Assembly (NCBI RefSeq): GCF_016924755.1
Contig: NZ_JAFFJX010000002.1
Coordinates: forward strand, 682,001-746,000
Length of the DNA: 64,000 bases
Direction of reading: 5' to 3'
DNA from: Longitalea arenae
GTDB lineage: Bacteria > Bacteroidota > Bacteroidia > Chitinophagales > Chitinophagaceae
In this document: positions 53,512 through 61,248 of the stretch, piece after piece
Layout: every line of letters starts with the position of its first letter
Numbering within the stretch: position 1 is the stretch's first letter
The notes under the pieces: model-generated
Database searches by the model: none
What the model saw: the letters and a program-made list of their open reading frames with translations, nothing else
Told to the model about the DNA's origin: nothing
Program-made: the position numbers and the translations under genes

Positions 53512-55015
53512 GCTTCTTTATAACTGTTAGAATGTTTTGAATGTGTTGAATGGTGGTGAGTGGATTCAGGATGGTGAATTTCAAATAGAACTGTCCGTTC
53601 ACCTTTGTGCTGGCCACCAGCACCTCACCGTTGAAGAACATTGTTTGTTTGATATACTGGTTCATGGCACAGGTATCGATGCCGCCTGCATGTTGAGGCA
53701 GATAGCGGAATACGAGTACGCCCAGATCGGAATGACTTAACAGTTCAAAATGTTGCGATGCTTCGATCATACAGGCTGCCTGTTCGGTGGTATCTATGAT
53801 CCTGTCGGTGTATATGCCCAGTTTTTGTTTACCCAGTAACCGCAAGGTGAACCACAGCTTCAAGGCATCGAAGCGGCGGGTACTTTGGGTGATGGATTTA
53901 TTGATCTGCGCCGGCAGTTCGTCATAATCCTGTTCTTTGGGATTAAGGTAATCAGCATGGTGTTTGATGATGTTCAGGTGAAGTTTGTTCTTTACCAGGA
54001 AAGCGCTGCTGCTGATGGGCTGAAAGAAGGATTTGTGATAATCGATCGTAACCGAATCAGCCAGTTCAATACCGTTCAGCAAGTACCGGTATTTTTCCGA
54101 CAACAATAATCCACAGCCATAAGCTGCATCAACATGCATCCAGAGCTTGAACTCTTTGGCAATGCAAGCTATCTGCTGCAGGGGATCGATATTCCCGAAA
54201 TCGGTAGTGCCTGCCGTTGCTACGATCGCAATGGGGATATTGCCTTCTGCCATCTCCCGGAGAATCGCCTGTTCCAGTAAGGAAGCATCCATGCGGAAGC
54301 GGTTGTCGGTGCCTACTTTTACGATGGCTTGCTCGCCAAGCCCCATTAATGACGCATTTTTCTGGTTGCTGAAATGCGCCTTTTCCGACATGAAGATGCG
54401 GAAGCGGTTTGCATTGGCCGGATGCCCCTGCAATTTAATATTATGTTTTAAGTAAGTCAACGCATAATAGTCCCGGGCCAGCAACAAGCCCATCAGGTTG
54501 CTTTGCGAGCCGCCGCCGGTAAAAACGCCATCACACTGGCTGCTATAACCGATCTGTTGGCCGGTCCAGCCGATCAGGCGGCGTTCAATAAAAGTGCCGC
54601 CTGCGCTCTGGTCATAGGTATCCTGTGACGAATTTATAGCGCTGATGATCACCTCTGCGGCCAAAGCGGGTATCACCACCGGGCAGTTTAAATGTGCAAT
54701 ATATTCTGGCAAATGGAAGGCCGTGGCATGTTGAATGTACAGGGCATTCACTTCTTCAAACAGGCTTTTATAATCGGGCAGCGGATGCTCAAGATCGATA
54801 TTGTCGAATTCAGCCAGCAGGGTAGCCGGCCTGATACCACTGAACGGTTTTTTGGTATTCTTTAAAAAGCCCGACACCTGTTCAGCTGCTGCCCTGATGG
54901 CCAGCCGGTATTCTGTTTCCGTTCCTTCATAAAAAATATCATTACAGGTGGTATTGTCCATTTCCTGTTCGGGCAATTCAGTAGCATAAACAGAGATCAA
55001 GGTTTGTTTTTCCAT
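53465..55015 (-). CDS. PLP-dependent group II decarboxylase (diaminobutyrate/lysine type)
   Basis: A 516-residue aromatic-L-amino-acid/diaminobutyrate-type decarboxylase that makes a diamine from a basic amino acid. The PLP lysine is Lys328 in IDYHKSFFQP, the cofactor-stacking His214 is in EKAHFSN, and Asp296 is in HVDAAYG. The segment QSAGGTFIERRLIGW and FTGGGSQSNLMG are family marks. No diaminobutyrate aminotransferase gene is present, so 2,4-diaminobutyrate is less likely than lysine (or ornithine). The gene upstream encodes an amino-acid hydroxylase, so hydroxylysine is an attractive substrate. It overlaps the next gene by 47 bases and follows the oxygenase by 9. Confidence 0.92.
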   Translation of the reverse strand: MEKQTLISVYATELPEQEMDNTTCNDIFYEGTETEYRLAIRAAAEQVSGFLKNTKKPFSGIRPATLLAEFDNIDLEHPLPDYKSLFEEVNALYIQHATAFHLPEYIAHLNCPVVIPALAAEVIISAINSSQDTYDQSAGGTFIERRLIGWTGQQIGYSSQCDGVFTGGGSQSNLMGLLLARDYYALTYLKHNIKLQGHPANANRFRIFMSEKAHFSNQKNASLMGLGEQAIVKVGTDNRFRMDASLLEQAILREMAEGNIPIAIVATAGTTDFGNIDPLQQIACIAKEFKLWMHVDAAYGCGLLLSEKYRYLLNGIELADSVTIDYHKSFFQPISSSAFLVKNKLHLNIIKHHADYLNPKEQDYDELPAQINKSITQSTRRFDALKLWFTLRLLGKQKLGIYTDRIIDTTEQAACMIEASQHFELLSHSDLGVLVFRYLPQHAGGIDTCAMNQYIKQTMFFNGEVLVASTKVNGQFYLKFTILNPLTTIQHIQNILTVIKKHGKDYELRHHMPAKG

Positions 55016-55024
55016 GGGTGATGG

Positions 55025-56185
55025 TTATTGTTGTGAAGCATCATTGTTAAATAGTTTGCCGTAGTGTTCTTCCATGATAAAATACGGGTCATCGGTCTGT
55101 GTGACGGATCTGATATTAATGAGGCTGGTTTTACTCATCATGCGCAGCATCAGGCGGCGTTCACATTTCACCATTTGCCCGTTTTCATTGCGGTAACCGG
55201 CAATAAAGGAATTACGGCCATGCGCACAAAGGTGATTGTTTACAAAAATGAGGTCGCCCGAATCGGGAACGAAACTGTTGTTGATGAATTTTTTTGCCTC
55301 TTCCCAAAAGCGCACCAGGTTATGCATCGCTTCGGGCGACTGCCCGGCTTTTTCATTAAAGATCTGTTCAGCCGCATCGAAACGGATAAATGGTCTTTTC
55401 CGGTTGCCATATAATATAGAAGTAGTTACTTCTTCGGTATTTTCATCATCTGCATAGTTGGCGTCTTTTGGACATTTATAGATCGGTTTGAAAAGTTCTT
55501 CCATGATCTCATTTGTGTCGCCATGTGAACGGATCGAATACAATGTAGAAGGCACCTGTTCTTCATTACGCAGGAACAAAAAGCTCAGGAAATCGGCCTG
55601 GTTAAATAAAAATGCGTCTTCCGTGTGAACGAACAGGTCAGTCCTTGAGCCCGAACCGGTTTGGGTAAAGCTCATTTTTTCATCTGGGATAACAGCATGC
55701 AGCAGGCCGCCGCCTTTGCGTTGTGCATAATACTGTACCGGCTTGGAGGGAATAGCGCCATGCAGCAGTGAACAGATGAAGCCATATTTGATCAGCCTGC
55801 TGTAATCGGTTTCTTTCCAGGAGGGTGGGGTGGGACCAAGGGCATCCTGATCAACATCTGTGAGCCCTTTGAATACCAGGGCGCCGTACTGGCTGCGCGA
55901 GAAATCAGTACCGAAGCGGCTCAGTATTCCTGCAATGCGTTCCGGTAAAAGCTGAAACGCATTCAGATGCAATGAAGAGATGTAGTCGGGGTGTTCATAA
56001 TGGCCAAACGCTTTTGTTAAAATATTGGCCACATTTGAAATAGCGGTTCTTTCTTTGGGGGTAACGTCAATGATCATCGGCCCCATTGGTGGCAGTACGC
56101 CGGAACCTGTAATTGCCGGTGCCGGCCGATCGGGATGAGTTGCAGTGGCAACGGATTGGCGCGCGGATGCGGTAATTGTTTCCAT
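55025..56185 (-). CDS. Fe(II)/2-oxoglutarate oxygenase, clavaminate-synthase-like (putative lysine hydroxylase)
   Basis: A 386-residue non-heme iron dioxygenase. The iron ligands are His187 and Glu189 in FVHTEDAF (an HxE rather than HxD form) and His322 in LCAHGRNSF, with Arg324 or a nearby Arg binding 2-oxoglutarate. The HxE and A/VHGR pattern is typical of clavaminate-synthase-like amino-acid hydroxylases such as VioC and AsnO, and of lysine dioxygenases described from Chitinophaga and Flavobacterium, which are often found beside a PLP decarboxylase. I infer C-hydroxylation of free lysine (or a similar amino acid) before decarboxylation. It is the first gene of the operon after a 522-base gap. 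The substrate is not proven. Confidence 0.87.
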   Translation of the reverse strand: METITASARQSVATATHPDRPAPAITGSGVLPPMGPMIIDVTPKERTAISNVANILTKAFGHYEHPDYISSLHLNAFQLLPERIAGILSRFGTDFSRSQYGALVFKGLTDVDQDALGPTPPSWKETDYSRLIKYGFICSLLHGAIPSKPVQYYAQRKGGGLLHAVIPDEKMSFTQTGSGSRTDLFVHTEDAFLFNQADFLSFLFLRNEEQVPSTLYSIRSHGDTNEIMEELFKPIYKCPKDANYADDENTEEVTTSILYGNRKRPFIRFDAAEQIFNEKAGQSPEAMHNLVRFWEEAKKFINNSFVPDSGDLIFVNNHLCAHGRNSFIAGYRNENGQMVKCERRLMLRMMSKTSLINIRSVTQTDDPYFIMEEHYGKLFNNDASQQ

Positions 56186-56436
56186 GTTTTAGGACTTTTT
56201 AATAGTTAATGGTTTTATATTTAAGCGGAACGTTTATGCTACGATGCATAACAAGCATAGCATATCTGTTTGCTGCAAATTGTTTTTATGCAGCATGAAG
56301 TGTTAAGTATTTGCTGTTTTCAGAATAAAAATTACTGATCGCAATGCACACTACGGTATGCACAGCGTTTGCGTGCGCTTTCGGCGCTTCGCATTGATCG
56401 TTATATTTTAACAGTGGAAATCAGGCAAAACCTGTT

Positions 56437-56469
56437 TGTTACATTACAGAACAAGTCAGTAGTGTAACA
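56437..56469. repeat. Inverted repeat of unit A
   Basis: TGTTACA (56437-56443) and TGTAACA (56463-56469) are perfect 7-bp arms around a 19-base spacer, 23 bases before GGAAGGAG at 56493. A similar GTTAC/GTAAC pair lies in the related unit at 59378-59401. Confidence 0.45.
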
Positions 56470-56507
56470 ATAATGACGATAGCATTTGATTTGGAAGGAG
56501 AAGAAAA

Positions 56508-56582
56508 ATGTCACGCAATTTAAAAACTAAATCAATTATTCGGTTACGCAATGAGGAAATAATTTTCACAATGGCACAATGA
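56508..56582 (+). CDS. Possible 24-residue peptide (unit A)
   Basis: ATG at 56508, seven bases after the unusually strong GGAAGGAG (56493-56500), opens 24 codons to TGA at 56580-56582. The product contains RLRNEEI. A related short frame with RLRDQEI lies at 59448-59528, also after GGAAGGAG. Bacteroidota rarely rely on such strong ribosome-binding sites, and the match may instead reflect a shared RNA or DNA element. Translation is not shown. Confidence 0.25.
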   Translation: MSRNLKTKSIIRLRNEEIIFTMAQ

Positions 56583-56637
56583 TTACATTCCGATAACATA
56601 CCTGTGTGTAATGTAATAATGATGTGGTCGTAATAAA

Positions 56638-56666
56638 AATGGTCCGGGTTATTCGCCCGGACCATT
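56638..56666 (-). terminator. Terminator of the TonB-dependent receptor gene
   Basis: AATGGTCCGGG (56638-56648) and CCCGGACCATT (56656-56666) are perfect 11-bp arms with a 7-base loop. On the minus strand the stem is followed by TTTTTATTACG. Confidence 0.9.
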
Positions 56667-56707
56667 GACAATTAAAACTGCTGTATTCGTACACGGAAAA
56701 GAAGAGG

Positions 56708-59137
56708 CTAGAATTTAATGGTAACGTTTGCCGTAAAGCTGCGCGGCATTTGTACACTTAATACACCCTGGCCTGAAAAATAAGTTTCGTTGGTTGCGTT
56801 ATCTACCTTTACACCCAGGCGGTACCAACGCGCATCATAATAAATTGTACCATTTAGTAAGGTATAAGCAGGAAGCGTAAATACACCGGTAGTCGCGGAG
56901 TTGGCTGTAAGGTGTTTATCAACATAATTGCCACCCACACCCAAACCGAATCCTTTTAGTTTACCAGCAGGGAATGCATAGCTGATCCAGGCATTAGCGA
57001 GGTTGGCAGGCCCTGCTGATGCCGGACGTCTTCCCTGCAGGGCAGTAGAGCCTTTGGTCAATTTGCTATCATTATAACTGTAACCCGCCAGCAGGTATAA
57101 GCCATCCATTGGCTGCGCCTGTAATTCTATTTCAAAACCTTTGCTTTTTTGCGTGCCGTCCTGAACGGTTATATTGTAATTACGGCCTTCTTTTACAAAA
57201 AGATCTATACGGGTCATATTGTCTACCTTAATGTCATAATAACTGGCTGTTACATTCAGTTTGTTTGCAAACAGATCTATTTTAACGCCAGCTTCAACCT
57301 GGTTGGCCTGTTGCGGTTTTAATACGCCCGATACTTCGGGCACAGGCTGCGTTACAGGGGCCAGGTTGCTGAAACCATTCATGTAATTGGCAAAGAGAGA
57401 AACCTTATTCTTCACCAGTTGATAAACAAGTCCGAATTTCGGCGATAGAGCCGTTTGCTGATATTTACTGTTTGCTAAAATAGTATCCGCGATATGGCTG
57501 CGGGTGCCCAGACTGCTAAAGCGGTCTACACGAAGACTTAACATCGCCATTAACTGATCGGTGATATTTACCACATCGGAAGCATAAGCACTGTACACTT
57601 CTGAGCTTGTATGGTTACGGGTAGGTTCAGCGGTGCTGGCGGCCAGTTTCTGGTCTACCGCATAGCGGGAGATTTTAGCATAATTTCGGTCATCAAAGTA
57701 CTGACCGTTCACAAAGTCAAACACAATATAAGGGGAGTTGTCGTTGTTCACTTTGAAGCGAACATAATCTAATCCCAGTAACACGCGGTGTTTAATGGGG
57801 CCGGTGCTGAAATGACCGGTAAAGTTCTGTTGCAGGTCCAGAGCCGAATTAATGGTATTCTGCAGTGATATATTACGTTCCAGGGAATCGTCTGTTGCCT
57901 TACGGATGAACTGGTATTGATAATAACCATCCGATTTGCGGATGTTACTGGAAATAAGGGTTTGTGAGGTCCACTGGTTATTGAATGTATAAGTAGCAAT
58001 GGCCCGCATATTGGTTGCAGGCGTTTTCAGCGTAAGGTCATTCGTAGAATAAGACCTTTTCCAGTTAAAGCCGAGCTCATCGGGCGTATGGGCAACAAAT
58101 TGCCGCGTACGGTTCAGAAATATGGCTGATGAGTTCGTCATTTCTGCGTTATAAAATTCCGCATTCAGGTTTATTTTCAAATTTTCGCTGGCCCTGAATT
58201 CTATGGCTGGTGCAATGACCAAAGACCTTCTGAAACCGGCGTCCTGGAAACTTTGTTGATTTTGATAAGCGGCATTTAAACGGAAGAAAACATTTCCTTC
58301 TTTGTTGGCCGGACCGTAAATATCAGCGGAAACCCGGTTGAGATTATAGCTGCCGGTATAGTAGGAGATCTCGCCACCAAAGGTATCGACCGGTTTTTTC
58401 GAGACTATATTGATCAAACCGCCAAAAGAAGTAATGGCGCCTCCATATAAAGTGGCAGAGGGACCTTTCATGATCTCAATTCTTTCTACATTCACCGGGT
58501 CCATTTCGCCATTCGTTTGACCTGGCAGGCCATCGATCATAGATACTTCGGTACGAAAGCCACGGACTGCATAATAAGATGCGCCATCGAGGTTAATACC
58601 ACGGTTGGCCTGTATCTTGTATAAGCCTGGTGTGTTTCGGAGCGCAAGGCCGAAATCGGTAATCATCTGTTCCCTGATGAGCTCTTTCGGGAGGGAAGTA
58701 TATACCTGGGGATTCTCCAGCCGGCTCAATGGCATCTTGGCCACTGTTTCACTGCCATTCGCCGGTTTCTTCCTGCCGGCAGCGATCACCACTTCCTGCA
58801 GGGTTGCATGATCTTCGGTCAATATAAAATCGGTTACGATGATCTCGCCTTCGTTCACAGTAACGGTTTTGTCCACCGGTTTTACGCCTACGGCCGTTAT
58901 ACGAATCGTGTAACTGCCGGGTTTTATGCCGGTGAGTTTGTATTCGCCTTCTTGATTGGTGGCCGTGGCTATTCTTTTAGTGAGTAACCCTACCGTAATT
59001 CCTTCCGCTGGTTTGCCATCTGAAGTGCTTACTTTGCCCTGCAATACGCCTAACTGGGCGTGGAGGAAAACAGGTAAACAGGCAACAAAAAATAAAAACA
59101 GGGTAGTTTGGATGCTGCGTTTCATTTTGCTTTTCAT
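56708..59137 (-). CDS. TonB-dependent siderophore receptor
   Basis: An 809-residue outer-membrane receptor. Signal peptide (ending LHAQ), carboxypeptidase-like domain (about 29-110, GVLQGKVSTSDGKPAEGITV), plug (about 130-240, including DGLPGQTNGEMDPVNVERIEIMKGPSATLYGG and INIVSKKPVDTFGGEISY) and a 22-strand-type barrel ending FTANVTIKF. The plug signature and length match ferric-siderophore receptors rather than SusC. It is on the same strand as the siderophore operon and directly upstream of it, separated by a strong terminator and a 522-base gap, so it is probably a separate transcript that imports the ferric siderophore. There is no periplasmic binding protein or ABC permease nearby. Confidence 0.93.
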   Translation of the reverse strand: MKSKMKRSIQTTLFLFFVACLPVFLHAQLGVLQGKVSTSDGKPAEGITVGLLTKRIATATNQEGEYKLTGIKPGSYTIRITAVGVKPVDKTVTVNEGEIIVTDFILTEDHATLQEVVIAAGRKKPANGSETVAKMPLSRLENPQVYTSLPKELIREQMITDFGLALRNTPGLYKIQANRGINLDGASYYAVRGFRTEVSMIDGLPGQTNGEMDPVNVERIEIMKGPSATLYGGAITSFGGLINIVSKKPVDTFGGEISYYTGSYNLNRVSADIYGPANKEGNVFFRLNAAYQNQQSFQDAGFRRSLVIAPAIEFRASENLKINLNAEFYNAEMTNSSAIFLNRTRQFVAHTPDELGFNWKRSYSTNDLTLKTPATNMRAIATYTFNNQWTSQTLISSNIRKSDGYYQYQFIRKATDDSLERNISLQNTINSALDLQQNFTGHFSTGPIKHRVLLGLDYVRFKVNNDNSPYIVFDFVNGQYFDDRNYAKISRYAVDQKLAASTAEPTRNHTSSEVYSAYASDVVNITDQLMAMLSLRVDRFSSLGTRSHIADTILANSKYQQTALSPKFGLVYQLVKNKVSLFANYMNGFSNLAPVTQPVPEVSGVLKPQQANQVEAGVKIDLFANKLNVTASYYDIKVDNMTRIDLFVKEGRNYNITVQDGTQKSKGFEIELQAQPMDGLYLLAGYSYNDSKLTKGSTALQGRRPASAGPANLANAWISYAFPAGKLKGFGLGVGGNYVDKHLTANSATTGVFTLPAYTLLNGTIYYDARWYRLGVKVDNATNETYFSGQGVLSVQMPRSFTANVTIKF

Positions 59138-59194
59138 TTATTAATGCTGGTTGCTATCTCTCGTATACTTATTATTTAATAGGTGTGTGTCGTT

Positions 59195-59267
59195 GGAAGG
59201 AGTTCGCATACTATTAATAAAAAGAACCTGTTTAGGCATACACTACACTGTATTTGGTTCTCCTTCC
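59195..59267. repeat. GGAAGGAG / CTCCTTCC inverted repeat upstream of the receptor gene
   Basis: GGAAGGAG (59195-59202) and CTCCTTCC (59260-59267) are perfect 8-bp arms 57 bases apart, lying 58-130 bases upstream of the receptor start codon. GGAAGGAG also occurs at 56493 and 59428. It may be a pair of protein-binding sites; a hairpin with so long a loop is less likely. Confidence 0.4.
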
Positions 59268-59377
59268 GTTACAGCGCAGGTACGATAAACAGGTAAATAG
59301 TTGGAAAAGGCATTAACAGTTTTTGGCATATACCCGGTCAACCGCACAGGTCAATTACAGCCAGGGTAGGCGTTCTA

Positions 59378-59415
59378 GTTACATGTACCTAAACAGTAAC
59401 TGAGTATCAGGTACA
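59378..59415. repeat. Nested inverted repeats of unit B
   Basis: AGTTAC (59378-59383) and GTAACT (59396-59401) interleave with TGTACCT (59384-59390) and AGGTACA (59409-59415). They lie 12 bases before GGAAGGAG at 59428, in the same order as in unit A. Confidence 0.4.
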
Positions 59416-59447
59416 AATTATTGTTATGGAAGGAGAATGAAATCGTG

Positions 59448-59528
59448 ATGCAAAGAAAAGCGTTGCCTGCAAAAAGCCGCTTACGCGATCAGGAAATTGA
59501 TTTACGAATTGGGAAACATAACGGATAG
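59448..59528 (+). CDS. Possible 26-residue peptide (unit B)
   Basis: ATG at 59448 (or GTG at 59445) follows GGAAGGAG (59428-59435) and opens 26 codons to TAG at 59526-59528. The product contains KSRLRDQEIDLRIG, related to KSIIRLRNEEI in the frame at 56508-56582. The distance from GGAAGGAG to the TTACGC stretch coding for this motif is 53 bases here and 51 in unit A. Whether either is translated is unknown. Confidence 0.25.
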   Translation: MQRKALPAKSRLRDQEIDLRIGKHNG

Positions 59529-59634
59529 CCGAAGTACACAAACATGCTTTATGATCAGATTCGGTATATGCGCACTAAAATCAAGGCTTCCTTTGGAGAA
59601 AAGGATGCTGAATAAAATTATACTTGCAAATATA

Positions 59635-59674
59635 TGCAACATTGTTGCAATTGAAAAAAACTTCCTTATTTTTG
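59635..59674 (+). promoter_or_regulatory. Promoter with overlapping palindrome for the flavoprotein gene
   Basis: TTG (59645-59647), 19 bases, then TATTTTTG (59667-59674) matches the Bacteroidota promoter (-33 TTG, -7 TAnnTTTG) closely. The perfect palindrome TGCAACA-T-TGTTGCA (59635-59649) covers the -33 box, so a repressor bound there would block transcription. The ATG is at 59700. Confidence 0.6.
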
Positions 59675-59699
59675 TGTATACAGACGAAAAACAAACATT

Positions 59700-60605
59700 A
59701 TGAAAGGCAAAACATTCGATGTAATCATTGTCGGCGGCAGTTATGCAGGCTTGTCTGCAGCCATGTCATTAGGCAGGAGTTTACGCAAAGTATTGGTGAT
59801 AGATGGGGGAGAGCCCTGTAACCGGCAAACACCCCATTCACACAATTTCATTACACATGATGGCGAAAAGCCGGCCGCTATAGCAGCGAAAGCCAAAGAA
59901 CAGGTGTTGAAATATGAAACGGTGAGCTTTATGCAGGGCTTTGCTGTAAGCGCCATCAAAAATGAGGATGGGTTTGATGTAAAAACCGCCGCAGGGGAAT
60001 TGTTTTCTGCCCGCAAGCTCTTATTTGCAACCGGTATAAAGGACCAGTTTCCGCCCATTCCGGGCCTGGCAGCATGCTGGGGCATAACGGTGATCCATTG
60101 TCCATACTGCCATGGGTATGAAGTGCGCCATGAGAAGACCGGCATTATCGCTAACGGAGATATAGGGTACGAGTTTACCAAATTGATCAGTAACCTCACC
60201 AAAGACCTCAGCTTGTTTACCAACGGAAAATCGACCCTGAATGCAGAGCAGGCAGCTAAATTAGAACAGCACAATATAAAGGTCATTGAAACGGAAATTG
60301 AGGCTTTTGAGCATACCAATGGGGAACTGAAGCTGGTTCATTTTAAAGACGGGTCAAGCATGGCCATGAAAGCGGTGTACGCAAAACTTCCATTTGTACA
60401 ACACAGTGACATACCTGTACAACTGGGTTGTGCATTAACTGAAGCAGGTTATATTTCTGTAGATAATTTTTACAGGACCACGGTTCCGGGCGTATATGCG
60501 GCTGGCGACAATACCGTCATGATGCGTGCAGTTTCCCAGGCTATTGCAGCAGGTGGAATGGCCGGAGCAGCCATAAACAAGGAATTAGTTGACGAATCGT
60601 TTTGA
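59700..60605 (+). CDS. Thioredoxin-reductase-like FAD oxidoreductase
   Basis: A 301-residue flavoprotein of the pyridine-nucleotide-disulfide oxidoreductase class II type. The FAD motif VIIVGGSYAGLSAAMSLG is at the N-terminus, the redox-active pair is in IHCPYCHGYEVR (CxxC), and the C-terminal FAD motif is TTVPGVYAAGDNT. The place where NADPH-dependent enzymes have GxGxSA reads GIIANGDIGYEF, and no HRRxxxR-like NADPH 2'-phosphate site follows, so its electron donor is uncertain. It is transcribed away from the siderophore receptor, from its own promoter with a palindrome. It may reduce a disulfide, or a ferric-siderophore or small-molecule substrate; the latter is only a suggestion from location. 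Confidence 0.85.
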   Translation: MKGKTFDVIIVGGSYAGLSAAMSLGRSLRKVLVIDGGEPCNRQTPHSHNFITHDGEKPAAIAAKAKEQVLKYETVSFMQGFAVSAIKNEDGFDVKTAAGELFSARKLLFATGIKDQFPPIPGLAACWGITVIHCPYCHGYEVRHEKTGIIANGDIGYEFTKLISNLTKDLSLFTNGKSTLNAEQAAKLEQHNIKVIETEIEAFEHTNGELKLVHFKDGSSMAMKAVYAKLPFVQHSDIPVQLGCALTEAGYISVDNFYRTTVPGVYAAGDNTVMMRAVSQAIAAGGMAGAAINKELVDESF

Positions 60606-60657
60606 GGCTCGATTTCCCGGGAAATTTGGTGGATCCGGAGGGAACACTGCTTTCACA

Positions 60658-61248
60658 TTATGGCAAGCCGTTCACAAATTGAACGATGGCTGCAGTTATC
60701 TCTTCCGGGTCCACAATTTTGTCAACGATATTGCGGTTGATGGCCTGCCTGGGCATAATGTCAATTTCAGCGCTCTGGGGTGTTTGCACCAGGGTATAAC
60801 CACCCAGCTCCTTGATGCGGGCAAGCCCTTCCGTGCCATCAAAATTGGCGCCGCTTAATAAAATGCCTATGACCCGGTTGGTAAAGGTTTCGGCTACCGA
60901 TTCAAATGTTACATCAATACTGGGCCGGCAGAAATGCACCTTTTCAGCGGTATCTAATGAAAAGCATTCTTTATTCTCAATGAGTAAATGATAGTCGGGT
61001 GGCGCGATGTAAATATTACCGGGAATGATAGGGTCCTTATCTTCTACTTCCTTGACGGGGTATTGAGACCTGTGTGCGATCAGGTCTTCCAGGATGGAAT
61101 CATTATCGATCTTTCGGTGAATGACAATGATGATCACCACCGTTGGCAGTAACGGTAACCTGTTGGCTATTTGCAGGATCACTTCCAGGCTGCCTGCTGA
61201 ACCGCCAATGACGACAACAGCGCCCGGGCTTATTTCATCTTTCTCCAT
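60658..61248 (-). CDS. cheB: CheB-type methylesterase domain protein
   Basis: A 196-residue stand-alone CheB methylesterase domain without a receiver. The catalytic triad is visible: Ser17 in VIGGSAGS, His44 in VIHRK and Asp137 in SGANFDGTEGL. CheB removes methyl groups from, or deamidates, glutamate residues of chemoreceptors. Here no chemoreceptor gene is present; together with the CheR gene (19-base overlap) and the hybrid kinase upstream it probably belongs to a non-chemotaxis signalling module, as is common in Bacteroidota. The target of modification is unknown. Confidence 0.9.
   Translation of the reverse strand: MEKDEISPGAVVVIGGSAGSLEVILQIANRLPLLPTVVIIIVIHRKIDNDSILEDLIAHRSQYPVKEVEDKDPIIPGNIYIAPPDYHLLIENKECFSLDTAEKVHFCRPSIDVTFESVAETFTNRVIGILLSGANFDGTEGLARIKELGGYTLVQTPQSAEIDIMPRQAINRNIVDKIVDPEEITAAIVQFVNGLP

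Larger units (their letters stand above)
56186..56707. promoter_or_regulatory. Region between oxygenase and TonB-receptor genes
   Basis: A 522-base gap. From left to right it has an inverted repeat TATGCTA/TAGCATA (56235-56241, 56258-56264) 50-80 bases upstream of the oxygenase start, an interrupted 9-bp hairpin at 56337-56399, a unit with inverted repeat, GGAAGGAG and a tiny ORF (56437-56582), and the receptor terminator (56638-56666). I see no obvious Fur-type 19-mer. Confidence 0.5.
59138..59699. promoter_or_regulatory. Divergent regulatory region between the receptor and flavoprotein genes
   Basis: A 562-base gap. It contains the inverted repeat GGAAGGAG/CTCCTTCC at 59195-59267, unit B with GTTAC/GTAAC inverted repeat and tiny ORF (59378-59528), and the flavoprotein promoter (59635-59674). 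The receptor promoter must lie in the left part, but no exact TAnnTTTG is seen on the minus strand there. Confidence 0.5.

Noticed and set aside
44792-56185. Desferrioxamine or bisucaberin pathway
   Set aside because: Those use one NIS synthetase and succinyl transfer; here there are two NIS synthetases, an oxygenase and a carrier protein, which fits a citrate-type assembly better.
59141-59239. 32-codon minus-strand frame ending three bases before the receptor start
   Set aside because: It follows a GGAAGGAG by 20 bases, too far for a ribosome-binding site, and has no similarity to the two RLR-type frames.
56186-59699. A classical Fur box in the siderophore promoters
   Set aside because: I looked for a GATAATGATAATCATTATC-like 19-mer on both strands around the receptor and operon starts and saw none, so iron control by Fur is not claimed.
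59741-60319. 192-codon minus-strand frame inside the flavoprotein gene
   Set aside because: Antisense to a gene with clear FAD and CxxC motifs; composition is that of a shadow frame.
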